NCBI RefSeq assembly: GCF_014529625.1
Contig: NZ_CP076039.1
Span: 2,046,001 to 2,110,000, forward strand
From: Candidatus Pelagisphaera phototrophica
GTDB taxonomy: Bacteria > Verrucomicrobiota > Verrucomicrobiia > Opitutales > Opitutaceae
DNA: 64,000 nucleotides
Reading direction: 5' to 3'
A program made the translations under genes and the position numbers. A model generated the notes under the pieces. The model had not been told where the DNA came from. It worked only from the letters and a program-made list of their open reading frames with translations, and ran no database searches. This document shows positions 56,327-64,000 of the stretch, in pieces. Numbering within the stretch: position 1 is the first letter of the stretch; each line of letters opens with the position of its first letter.

Positions 56327-57187
56327 TTATTTCGCCCCACCATCCAAGCCCCACAAGACGGCGGCCTTTAGGAGGGACTGAATTTCTGGTGTAGCCATTT
56401 CTTCAACACCGCCTGGAGACATGTAGAACACGCGCTTTCCGTTTTGTTCGTTGGTCCATGCGATGGGGTGTGGCGGCGTTTCCTTGGTGTGCCTGGCACT
56501 CATGACGACGTTGATCTCCAGATCGATATCTTCGTACTTATAGAGTTTGTGGCCAACCAGGATAGGGCCCTTGAAGGAAAGGTTTTGTACGATAGGGTGA
56601 CCGGATGCGGAAGCTTCAATCCAGGCTTCAACTGCCAAGGGCGGAAGCCCTTTGATATCCCGATAATGTCCGGTGTAGTGAGCCCCTAGGACGTCGGTGT
56701 CAAAGGTGTTCCAGGAGTCGTGGCCAGCCGGTGGCTGGTATCCTGTTCCTTTTTCACGTGCCCCAAACGCATGGCTCGCCGTTCGAACGGCGATGACTGG
56801 TTTCCCTGACTCGATAAATTTCCGTATGGTCTCAAGTTCGTTCGACTTGGGAAATCGACGACGCGTACTGAGAACAAGAATATCGGCGGAATCCAGCAAT
56901 TCAAGCCCTTCGAAAGTATGGCAAAGTTGAGAATCGCGATTATCGGACTTGGCCTTAACAATAACGCTCGCGATGCCAAGTGGCTCGAGTTGGGACTTTG
57001 CGAATGCGGGCAGGGTTTCGGGGGTACCGTACTCGTGTTCGCCTAAAAGAAAAAGAGCCTTCTTGCCTGCGTAGATGGAATGAGTCTCGGTCGTTTGGGA
57101 GCAGGAAACGAGAGAGGGAGAAAGGAAAAGGATCGCCAGCGCTAGCAGGTGCTGTTTCTTCCGAAAGGGATGGTTTATGAAATCCAT
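56327..57187 (-). CDS. ThuA-domain lipoprotein
   Basis: 286 aa. Lipoprotein-like leader with lipobox LVSC (SLVSCSQ), then a single ThuA domain (KALFLLGEHEYGTPETLPAF, DILVLSTRRRFPKSNELETI, SGKPVIAVRTASHAFG, GHKLYKYEDIDLEINVVMSA, VFYMSPGGVEEM). ThuA proteins are class I glutamine-amidotransferase-like and linked to sugar (trehalose, glucoside) use. It is a stand-alone version of the ThuA domain that is fused to the C-terminus of the 44772 protein, and converges on the azurin-tailed gene. Confidence 0.9.
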   Translation of the reverse strand: MDFINHPFRKKQHLLALAILFLSPSLVSCSQTTETHSIYAGKKALFLLGEHEYGTPETLPAFAKSQLEPLGIASVIVKAKSDNRDSQLCHTFEGLELLDSADILVLSTRRRFPKSNELETIRKFIESGKPVIAVRTASHAFGAREKGTGYQPPAGHDSWNTFDTDVLGAHYTGHYRDIKGLPPLAVEAWIEASASGHPIVQNLSFKGPILVGHKLYKYEDIDLEINVVMSARHTKETPPHPIAWTNEQNGKRVFYMSPGGVEEMATPEIQSLLKAAVLWGLDGGAK

Positions 57188-57490
57188 GACGTGTTTTGTT
57201 GAAGGTGGCTACGCTTAGTTGTATTTCCGTTGATAGGTTAAGAAATCGTTATTGCGAGTAAAACCATCACTCCAAGCTCGCGACAAGCGACCAAGGCGTT
57301 GAAATTCACACAATGATTTTGGGAGGGATGCCTGATCGAAGTAAGCATATAGGGATTACCCAACTTCGAATACCTCGATTGAAAGCTCGCATTGGGGGTC
57401 GGTTTGTGGTAATGATGAAATCAGGTTAAGGGATCAGTCATTTATTGGTCCCCGAGTTGGCAATGCAATAACCCCGAACGTTCTTACGCT
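57188..57490. other. Intergenic region upstream of the ThuA gene
   Basis: About 300 bases. No gene, repeat or clear promoter seen. Confidence 0.4.
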
Positions 57491-57613
57491 ATGAAAAGTT
57501 TTCTTCGTTTCTTCGCTATCACTTTGTTTTTCGGGATGGGCTGCCTCGCACCTGTCTATGCACAAATTGTATCCATTCAATCACGCTACGTGCCGGTTGA
57601 GAATATCGAGTAA
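57491..57613 (+). CDS. Short secreted peptide or truncated exported protein
   Basis: 40 codons: MKSFLRFFAITLFFGMGCLA then PVYAQIVSIQSRYVPVENIE and TAA. The first 25 residues are a clear signal peptide (cut after VYAQ or, if a lipoprotein, before the Cys). The mature part is only about 16 residues, and the sequence right after the stop belongs to the hemN relic on the other strand, so this is probably the front of a gene cut off by a rearrangement. Confidence 0.45.
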   Translation: MKSFLRFFAITLFFGMGCLAPVYAQIVSIQSRYVPVENIE

Positions 57614-57661
57614 TTCGTTCACCGAGAGACGAATTAATGGAGTGAAGTCGCCAGAAGGGGA

Positions 57662-58240
57662 TTATCGAAAGACGCCTCGCATAGATGAGATATTGCTTAC
57701 AAGAAGTCTTCCTACAGCGGTTAATTGAAAGCCATCCTAAGAAAGCTTATCGAGCCCGTCGTTGCCGAGGGGAGCGAGCCGTTTGATTTCTCTCGCATAG
57801 GTCTTAGCGAAATTCAGCTTTAGTTCCTCTCCCATTTTCTATCAGTCGAGTTCCTCGTCGAACATAACCCTCATGATGATTCGGTGTCTGCGCACGTCCT
57901 CTTTTGAAAGTAATTAACCGCGATCGATGGGGTGCCAGATTTCATCGAAAAATTTGTAGTAGGTCTCAAGGTCTTTGAAGCTTTGGCGATAGGTTTTGCT
58001 AATGGCGGAAATACCGAATCCGCAGATTTGCCCATTTAAATAGAGGCTGTAGCCTTGAAAATTGCGCTGGAGGGTTTTCGCTCGTTGAGCGACCGCAAGC
58101 GAGTCGCCTTTCTTGGGGTAATGATTCCTGCCGATGTGGTAGTAATCGGTTTTTTGAAATGCCTCATTGATTGCGTGAGCATACCGATCTTTTCTTAAGC
58201 GGAGGGAAAATTGGATTTTTCTTGGATCTTTTGTGCTGGC
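57662..58240 (-). pseudogene. hemN: 3' half of an oxygen-independent coproporphyrinogen III oxidase gene
   Basis: A single minus-strand frame matches the HemN C-terminal half: DYYHIGRNHYPKKGDSLAVA, QRAKTLQRNFQGYS, ICGFGISAISKTYRQSFKDL, then past a TAA at 57914 it goes on with SKEDVRRHRIIMRVMFDEEL, two stops, MGEELKLNFAKTYAREIKRL, APLGNDGLDKLS, another TAG and DGFQLTAVGRLLVSNIS. At least four in-frame nonsense codons but no frameshift. The radical-SAM N-terminal half is absent. Confidence 0.85.
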
Positions 58241-58471
58241 CATGATCCCCACGGTCCAACCCCTTTTTAAGCTGGTCGACGTGGTCTTCGACCTACGTGC
58301 ATTAAAATTGTTAAGCCTATCTTGGTTTCGGCACTTGGGGCTTTCGCGAGTTTCTGGACGTTCGGTGGGGCACAGAAAGGGGTTCTAACCACATGCGAAT
58401 TTTGATCGGTAGGTAACGATCACCGTTGGTGCGAACAAAACAATTTTAGGTTGGTCGCAGTCCGGACCATC

Positions 58472-59698
58472 CTATTCGGTCCCCTCAACGGTTAAAGTCC
58501 CGATGTAAGAGCAGAAAACAAGCTGCTGCTGGACATCTGCAACAGCCGCATTCCATGCTGATGAGATAAGTGAGTCAATGTCAGTAAATCCGAAGGCCTC
58601 CAATGCGGATAAAGGTCTCGCCTCAGCTTTTTTTATAGTTTCGTCGAACCAACGACGATGCCTGTCTCTTCGTTCCTCATTGCTGGGAATTAGATGAAAC
58701 GGTGCTTGCCAATTAACAACGTTTTCAAGGACATTTTTGTCAAGCCGTCCGCCCCATAACCAGTAAACCCCGCTGAAAGCCCATTCTTTTAAATCCTTCC
58801 ACTCATCTACATTTAAAGGCCTTGTTGGATCAATTGTTCTGGCCCGTTTCAGAATTTCTTCGACGTCCTCGCTGTATTGTAACGCAGGCTTTAACCAACC
58901 TAGCGAATGGGAAGCAATCAAAGCTCTATAGCGGTTGCTATCCTTTTCGGTTTGCGAGGCCAAAGCACGTTGATCAAGGGGAATCGAATTTGGCGTTGCT
59001 AATTTATCTAACAAAGCCAATATTCTTGTTTGAGAGTCGATCACGTTGATGGCGAAAGCTTCGGCTAATTTTTTTTCCTCTTCCGCAACATTCTCTCGAC
59101 GAAAAGACTCTAAAAGCCTGACCCATTCTTTCTCGTTATTGCCGTAATAGTCTGGTGCTTCCCCGTATATTTTTAGAATTTCCACCAAAGAAGATCGGCG
59201 TTTTATAGAATCTGTTTGTTCGAAGCCGAGTTGCATGAGCGGCAGAACAAGATCCCTATCTTTTTTTTGAAAAGTTGTAAGTATAAAATAAGAGGGCGCG
59301 GCTGATTGCCCATCGGCGATAGCCTTAAGCTCTTCAACGCATTCGCCACAATTCAGGCTGTAGACTGACACCTCAATAGGAGCTGTTAATGTTTCTTTGT
59401 CCGGAGAAAGCCAATCGAGAGAATATTTAATTATTTCGGCAGGATCTATAACTATCGCTTTTTGACTCCACAATCCTGCAGGACAGAATACAACAAGCAG
59501 TAAGAAAGTTAACCAATGCGTAGGTTTTTGGGAGGACAATCTGAATTTGCTTTCGATATCTCTAAACACAAGAATTTCAGTAGCAGGAATTAGTCCAATC
59601 GCCACACCATTGCAGAAGAGTGCACGAATTCGTAAACAGTTTTTAAGCTGATAGGTGGTGCTGGATTTACTAAAACGGTGTATGTTAATCGCGGACAC
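58472..59698 (-). CDS. Exported protein with N-terminal CxxC segment, unknown
   Basis: 408 aa as the frame stands. A hydrophobic stretch HWLTFLLLVVFCPAGLWSQ lies about 62-80 residues in, so a start at GTG 59569 would make it a normal signal peptide. Soon after comes APIEVSVYSLNCGECVEELK, a strand-CxxC-helix arrangement like the start of a thioredoxin fold, but no cis-Pro motif is evident. The rest is charged and helical, with many Trp (SGVYWLWGGRLDKNVLENVV). Codon use is richer in A+T than the neighbours. Family not recognised. Confidence 0.7.
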   Translation of the reverse strand: MSAINIHRFSKSSTTYQLKNCLRIRALFCNGVAIGLIPATEILVFRDIESKFRLSSQKPTHWLTFLLLVVFCPAGLWSQKAIVIDPAEIIKYSLDWLSPDKETLTAPIEVSVYSLNCGECVEELKAIADGQSAAPSYFILTTFQKKDRDLVLPLMQLGFEQTDSIKRRSSLVEILKIYGEAPDYYGNNEKEWVRLLESFRRENVAEEEKKLAEAFAINVIDSQTRILALLDKLATPNSIPLDQRALASQTEKDSNRYRALIASHSLGWLKPALQYSEDVEEILKRARTIDPTRPLNVDEWKDLKEWAFSGVYWLWGGRLDKNVLENVVNWQAPFHLIPSNEERRDRHRRWFDETIKKAEARPLSALEAFGFTDIDSLISSAWNAAVADVQQQLVFCSYIGTLTVEGTE

Positions 59699-60303
59699 CC
59701 CAAGTCCAGTTCTGAATGATTGGATTCAGGCTTATAGGCTTAGTTAGTAATCCTTGAATTTGATGAAATGGGCTACGTTTTTTTGACGCTTTTGAGGGTG
59801 TTGAGGAAGAAATCGGCAGAAGGCTAGTTCTCTATTACTGGGCCTACGGAGTCTATCGCTCTAAGCATATGCATTGTCTTTCTAAGAACCAGTGGGCCAT
59901 AGATTTGGCATGAATATCGTATAAAAATACCCTAGGCCTCTTTTCCAATTTATCATAGGAATGCAAGTATTTCACGGACTATGGCAATGATTCCATGTCC
60001 TTTCCCTCGCCGCTAATGTAAAAAAGTATGGGTTAGACCACGACATCAGATTTCACCCCAAATAATGCCGTTTCAACGTCTTCAGACATCGCCAAAAGCT
60101 CCCCGAGGAAGAATAGTGAAAATCGATGAATCCAAAGCTAGGAGAGGTCGTTGATTAGACAAGGAGATTGAAAATTGTTGTTCGGGAGCTAAAAGACACG
60201 CTATGTAAGCGACGTTAATTTGAGCTCCTTCAGCATAAGCATATTACTTCGAAGCTGACCGGTGTTCATGTCGTTAAAACTTATTAACACAAAACGTATA
60301 TCA
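59699..60303. other. 600-base gap before the amidase genes
   Basis: A+T-rich, with scattered stops in all frames. I see no gene, RNA or repeat. It may hold sequence too decayed to recognise. Confidence 0.4.
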
Positions 60304-61881
60304 TTAGTATTCAAAAGCCTCACCTTTCAGGGATGGCGTAGTGATGGGTAGCTTTCGCTGGCTCATGGCTTTTTCGGCCCCGGCTGCAACCTTGAGCAGC
60401 TCAAGATCGGCGAAGGGCTCATTGATGAACTCGATCCCAATGGGAAGATTGTCACTGGTATAGCCACCCGGCAGGATAATGGACGGTAGTCCGTTATTTG
60501 AGGCGAGACTGTTGGTTCCGCCAGGAGCCCGTGGTTGGTCGGTATCAATGCGTTGAGGTTGCAAAGTGCTAAAAGGAAAGATCAAAGCGTCCAAATCGTA
60601 ATTTTCAACCGTATCCGAAATAACACCTCGCAGCATTCGACGGAGACGCAGACGGGCTTGGTATTCGGGGCTAGTATCTGGATGCTCTAGCTCAAGGGCT
60701 AAATGCATTGCATCCGAGAAGAGGTCGGCATCATTGGATGCTATCATCTCTTGAATGGTGGAGTAGGGGCGGTCTTTTCCGAAGCGGGCAAGGTATGCAT
60801 TCTGTGCGAAAATCTTTTCATACTCTGCTGTTCTTCCAACGGTGGAAGTTGAGAGCGTTTTCAGGTCGAGGCCGGTTACAATGGGATCGATAATTTGGGC
60901 ACCCGCAACCTCAAGATCTGTCAGCGTTTTCTCGAAAATTTCTAAGCCTTCCGTGTGGTCTGATCCTTCGTATACCATTTCTCGAAGTACTCCAATGCGC
61001 TTACCACGAATCTCTGCAGATTGGATTTCGTCCAGCCAATCGTAGCTAGCGTAGTGGCCTGAACCCTCAAAAGTCGCAATATCTTCCACATCCCAGCCAG
61101 AGATAGTTGCCAGAAGGGTTGCAATGTCTCCGATAGACCTTCCCATCGGACCCGCTCTATCCTGTGTTGCTCCTCGCGGCATGATACCCGCTCTGGAAAC
61201 CATACCTTGTGTGGCAACCATTCCAGCCAAGCCGGAATGAGCACTGGGAATGCGAACGCTTCCGCCGGTATCAGTGCCAATGGCAACGGTGGAGTACCAG
61301 GCTGCCATGGCGGCCCCTGGACCATTGCTCGAGCTTCCAGGTAAGTGTAGCGGATTGTACGCATTTTTAGTAGGTCCGTGGAAATGAGTTTTGTCGAATC
61401 CGTTGCCGAACCAGTTTGTGGTTGCAGCTTTGGCCAAAATGATTCCGCCAGCTTCCTTGATGCGACGAACGACCTCTGCGTCGTTTTCCGGAACCGGCGT
61501 TCCGAAGGGCTTGAAGGCCCCCGTTGTTGGAAGACCCTCCACGTCAACAAGATCCTTTACAATGACAGGAATGCCGTGAAGAGGAGAACGTTTTCCCTTT
61601 ATAATTCGTTCGCGGTCCAGTGCTTTAGCCGTATCCAAAGCCTCAGGATTGAGGTAGAAAATTGCTTTTAGCTCCGGGCCTTTCATATCGTAAGCCTCGA
61701 TGCGATTCATATAGAGTCGTACCAGCTTCTCAGAGCTGAGTGCTCCTGCATCTATGGCAGAGTGTACTTCCGCAATCGTAGTTGTAGATAAATCAAAGGT
61801 TTCCGCTTGGCAAGGTATTTTGGACGTTGCCGCCAGGACGCATGACAAAAAGCCTAGAGATTTTAAGAAATTAAATGACAT
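60304..61881 (-). CDS. Secreted amidase (amidase signature family), copy 1
   Basis: 525 aa with signal peptide (FLSCVLAATSKIPCQA). Ser-cisSer-Lys catalytic triad segments: Lys in GIPVIVKDLVDVEGLPTTG, cis-Ser in PGSSSNGPGAAMAAWYSTVA and nucleophile Ser in IGTDTGGSVRIPSAHSGLAG. The C-terminal part LASNNGLPSIILPGGYTSDN and PIGIEFINEPFADLELL is standard for the family. It probably hydrolyses an amide of small or peptide-like substrates in the periplasm. It follows its paralogue by only 4 bases, so the two are one transcription unit. Confidence 0.93.
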   Translation of the reverse strand: MSFNFLKSLGFLSCVLAATSKIPCQAETFDLSTTTIAEVHSAIDAGALSSEKLVRLYMNRIEAYDMKGPELKAIFYLNPEALDTAKALDRERIIKGKRSPLHGIPVIVKDLVDVEGLPTTGAFKPFGTPVPENDAEVVRRIKEAGGIILAKAATTNWFGNGFDKTHFHGPTKNAYNPLHLPGSSSNGPGAAMAAWYSTVAIGTDTGGSVRIPSAHSGLAGMVATQGMVSRAGIMPRGATQDRAGPMGRSIGDIATLLATISGWDVEDIATFEGSGHYASYDWLDEIQSAEIRGKRIGVLREMVYEGSDHTEGLEIFEKTLTDLEVAGAQIIDPIVTGLDLKTLSTSTVGRTAEYEKIFAQNAYLARFGKDRPYSTIQEMIASNDADLFSDAMHLALELEHPDTSPEYQARLRLRRMLRGVISDTVENYDLDALIFPFSTLQPQRIDTDQPRAPGGTNSLASNNGLPSIILPGGYTSDNLPIGIEFINEPFADLELLKVAAGAEKAMSQRKLPITTPSLKGEAFEY

Positions 61882-61884
61882 AGC

Positions 61885-63459
61885 CTAGTATTCGAAAACT
61901 TCTCCTGGTAAGGGCGGGACAGATTCAGCGGGTTTGCGATTTTGAGAAGCAACCTCGTATCCATGAGCGACTCGTAGAAGATTTAGGTCAGAGAAACGCT
62001 TGCCCACAAATTGTATACCAACTGGAAGATTTTTGCTAGTGTAGCCGCCGGGCATAATGATGCCGGGGAGTCCCGTAACGGAGGTAAGCGTATTGCGATC
62101 GCCATCATTGTGGGTTTGTCCCGTTGATATGGCTGGAGGAGGAAGAGTGCGATAGGGTAGTATCAGAGCGTCCAGATTCCACTTGTCGATTGTTTCTTCG
62201 ATCAATTCTCTAAGAGCTATCCGAAGTGTGTGGCGGGCTTGGTAGTCTTTGATAGTTTCGGGTGAGGGTAGGCTCATCGCGGTTATGTAGCGGGAATGGA
62301 CCATGTCCAAACCCGCCGTTTCCAACATCTCTTCTATCGTGTCAAACGGACGGTCTGGGCCGAGGCGCTTGAGGTAGGCGTTGGATGCGGGAACGAGTTC
62401 GTAAGGATGTGTGGTGCCAGTTACCGAACTGCCCGAGAATTCGCGAAGATTAGTGCCAGTAAGAATAGGATCAGCGATCAAGGCTCCGCCATCTTTTAGG
62501 TCCTCAAGTGCCTCCTCAAAGCAGGCGAGGACTTCCGAATCAGCTGGATCTTGTATCATTTCTCTAAGCACTCCAATTCGTTTACCCTCCAAAGTGGGTT
62601 CACCGAGCATCGATGCCCAATCGCTTTCGGGGAAATGTCCGATAGCGTCCGCGGTTGTTAGATCTTCCACATCCCACCCGGCCATCACTGAGAAGAGGGC
62701 TGCGGCATCGTATACGGATCGCGTCATGGGGCCTGCTCTGTCTTGGGTTGGTCCGCGAGGCACGATCCCGCTCCGCGAAACCAAACCCTGCGTCCCGACC
62801 ATGCCCACAAGACTGGAGTAAGCTGAAGGAATCTGAACGCTGCCACCTGTGTCGGTACCCAGACCGAGGGTAGCAAACCATGCAGCAATGGAAGCCCCAG
62901 TACCGTTGGAGGAGACGCCGGGCGAATATTCGATGTTGTAGGGATTCAAGGTCCAGCCAGTAGGGTGCTGCTCGGGATCGAATCCGCCGTTGCCATACCA
63001 GTTAACCGTTGCAACTTTCGCTAAAATAATCGCTCCCGAGTCTTTCAGTCTTCGAATCACTTCCGCGTCGCGAGCTGGAATGGGACTTCCAAAAGGGTTG
63101 AAACCTGCAGTGGTGGGAAAGCCCCTCACGTCGATCAAGTCTTTTACCATTATAGGGATTCCGTGCAAGGGTGACCGTCGGCCTTTATCCAGTCTCTCCT
63201 GATCGAACGCTTTTGCTTCTTCGACAGCATTCTCATTCAAAAAAAAGATCGAATTGATCTTCGGGCCGCTTTTGTCATAGGCCTCAATTCGTTTTAGATA
63301 AAGCTGAACGAGCTTCTCCGAGCTAAGTGCCCCCGCATCTGTCGCTTCGATGATGTCTACAAGGGTAGCCGTCGATAAATCGAAGGTCTTCGACGAGAGA
63401 ACGGAACCGCTCAAGAAGGCAAGCAAAGTGATCGAGCAGAATTTACGGAAAGAAGTCAT
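61885..63459 (-). CDS. Secreted amidase (amidase signature family), copy 2
   Basis: 524 aa with signal peptide (SITLLAFLSGSVLSS). Triad: Lys in GIPIMVKDLIDVRGFPTTA, cis-Ser in PGVSSNGTGASIAAWFATLG, Ser in LGTDTGGSVQIPSAYSSLVG. It is colinear with the next gene from FDLSTATLVDIIEATDAGAL to the shared C-terminus PLPGEVFEY (PSLKGEAFEY in the other), so the pair arose by tandem duplication. The two copies are clearly diverged along their length, so the duplication is not recent. Confidence 0.93.
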   Translation of the reverse strand: MTSFRKFCSITLLAFLSGSVLSSKTFDLSTATLVDIIEATDAGALSSEKLVQLYLKRIEAYDKSGPKINSIFFLNENAVEEAKAFDQERLDKGRRSPLHGIPIMVKDLIDVRGFPTTAGFNPFGSPIPARDAEVIRRLKDSGAIILAKVATVNWYGNGGFDPEQHPTGWTLNPYNIEYSPGVSSNGTGASIAAWFATLGLGTDTGGSVQIPSAYSSLVGMVGTQGLVSRSGIVPRGPTQDRAGPMTRSVYDAAALFSVMAGWDVEDLTTADAIGHFPESDWASMLGEPTLEGKRIGVLREMIQDPADSEVLACFEEALEDLKDGGALIADPILTGTNLREFSGSSVTGTTHPYELVPASNAYLKRLGPDRPFDTIEEMLETAGLDMVHSRYITAMSLPSPETIKDYQARHTLRIALRELIEETIDKWNLDALILPYRTLPPPAISTGQTHNDGDRNTLTSVTGLPGIIMPGGYTSKNLPVGIQFVGKRFSDLNLLRVAHGYEVASQNRKPAESVPPLPGEVFEY

Positions 63460-63464
63460 CTAAT

Positions 63465-64000
63465 TTAAATGTTTGGTTTAATGTACCCACCCAATTGTGA
63501 TTCGAGGTATAACATCGCGGCCATCACCACCCCGTCAGCCCAAGGTCGACCAACGATTTGAAAGCCAATAGGAACCCCATTACTGTCAGTTCCACCTCGG
63601 ATGACTCCAGCTGGATAGCCAGTGACATTGAAGATCGCGGTGAAGCTTCCTCCTGGACGAGATCGAGTTTTCAAAGGATCTCCGATCTCGCTAACGGGAA
63701 ATCCTCTCACGGGGCATAGCAGGATGTCGTAATCCTCCATGAAGGTGAGGATCTCGCTCTTGATCTCGTCTTGCATCTCAAGAAGTTTTGTCACACGAGG
63801 CATGGGCACGATAGGATAGTCGAACCTGCGGGAGGGTCCTGGAACGATAGTTCCGTAGTGCTTGGTGAGGCGCTCCTGCCACGCGTTACCATCCGCATTT
63901 CGTAGTTCACTTCGAATGTCTGTAGCTTCCAGAATGCGTGGCGGTGTATCTTCAGTTACGGGACAGCCCGCTTTCTCCATCGCTTTAGCAGCCTTGAGCA
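63465..64000 (-). CDS. Amidase family protein, 5' part beyond the window
   Basis: The frame is open from base 64000 to a stop at 63465 (about 177 residues of the C-terminal part). It shows EDYDILLCPVRGFPVSEIGD, FNVTGYPAGVIRGGTDSNGV and PIGFQIVGRPWADGVVMAAM, the usual end of amidase-signature enzymes. It is not a third copy of the other two (different C-terminus) and is nearer to fatty-acid-amide-hydrolase-type members. The catalytic triad is outside the window. It ends 5 bases before the start of copy 2. Confidence 0.85.
   Translation of the reverse strand, partial: LKAAKAMEKAGCPVTEDTPPRILEATDIRSELRNADGNAWQERLTKHYGTIVPGPSRRFDYPIVPMPRVTKLLEMQDEIKSEILTFMEDYDILLCPVRGFPVSEIGDPLKTRSRPGGSFTAIFNVTGYPAGVIRGGTDSNGVPIGFQIVGRPWADGVVMAAMLYLESQLGGYIKPNI

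Noticed and set aside
1-64000. CRISPR arrays, rRNA genes, prophage or replication origin
   Set aside because: No regularly spaced repeats, rRNA signatures, phage structural genes or DnaA-box clusters were seen.

Overview
The window (roughly 50% G+C) looks like the chromosome of a marine Verrucomicrobiota bacterium of the Opitutae type. Reasons: a C-terminal sorting tail of the VPDSG-CTERM kind, two giant proteins built on the SGNH / six-blade dehydrogenase-propeller fold typical of Planctomycetes and Verrucomicrobia, a run of five secreted formylglycine-type sulfatases, ThuA and DUF1501 families, and a type II (eukaryote-like) glutamine synthetase. The taxonomy is an inference from gene content; there is no rRNA in the window.

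Bases 1-26300 are mostly housekeeping. In order: arginine decarboxylase speA (minus, last residues cut off by the window edge); yajC and a fused secDF for protein export, followed by recJ; a lipoprotein; a Gfo/Idh oxidoreductase; pyrE; a nitrogen block of an ammonium channel and type II glutamine synthetase with a dead glutaredoxin between them; a minimal kinase overlapping a PP2C phosphatase; ilvB, accA, a TPR protein and queA; tRNA-Tyr; radC; and a minus-strand set parA-rnc-mfd-SurA-like that ends in a very long hairpin terminator.

Bases 26500-36900 are accessory and eroded. They hold a VPDTG-CTERM protein without a signal peptide, tRNA-Cys, an internally deleted IS3-family element, a DUF2256/DUF2805 pair (the first only 49 aa), an ABM monooxygenase, a beta-lactamase-fold serine hydrolase, a WYL regulator, a broken tag glycosylase gene, a rhomboid protease, a DUF1501 relic and an Nramp-like transporter.

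Bases 37400-57200 form a sulfatase locus: four secreted sulfatases, a PAS-AraC regulator, a 1417-aa SGNH-propeller-HEAT-cytochrome c-ThuA fusion, a fifth sulfatase, a pyroglutamyl-peptidase-like protein, an ankyrin lipoprotein, a 1098-aa SGNH-propeller-HEAT-azurin fusion and a separate ThuA lipoprotein. The likely job is periplasmic or surface desulfation and oxidation of a sulfated polysaccharide or related compound, with electrons leaving through cytochrome c or blue copper; the substrate cannot be read from sequence.

Bases 57200-64000 hold a hemN relic, an unrecognised secreted protein and three amidase genes in a row (the last cut by the window edge). At least seven decayed genes are visible, and the nonsense codons inside them are mixed (TAG, TAA, TGA), so they are real decay and not recoding.
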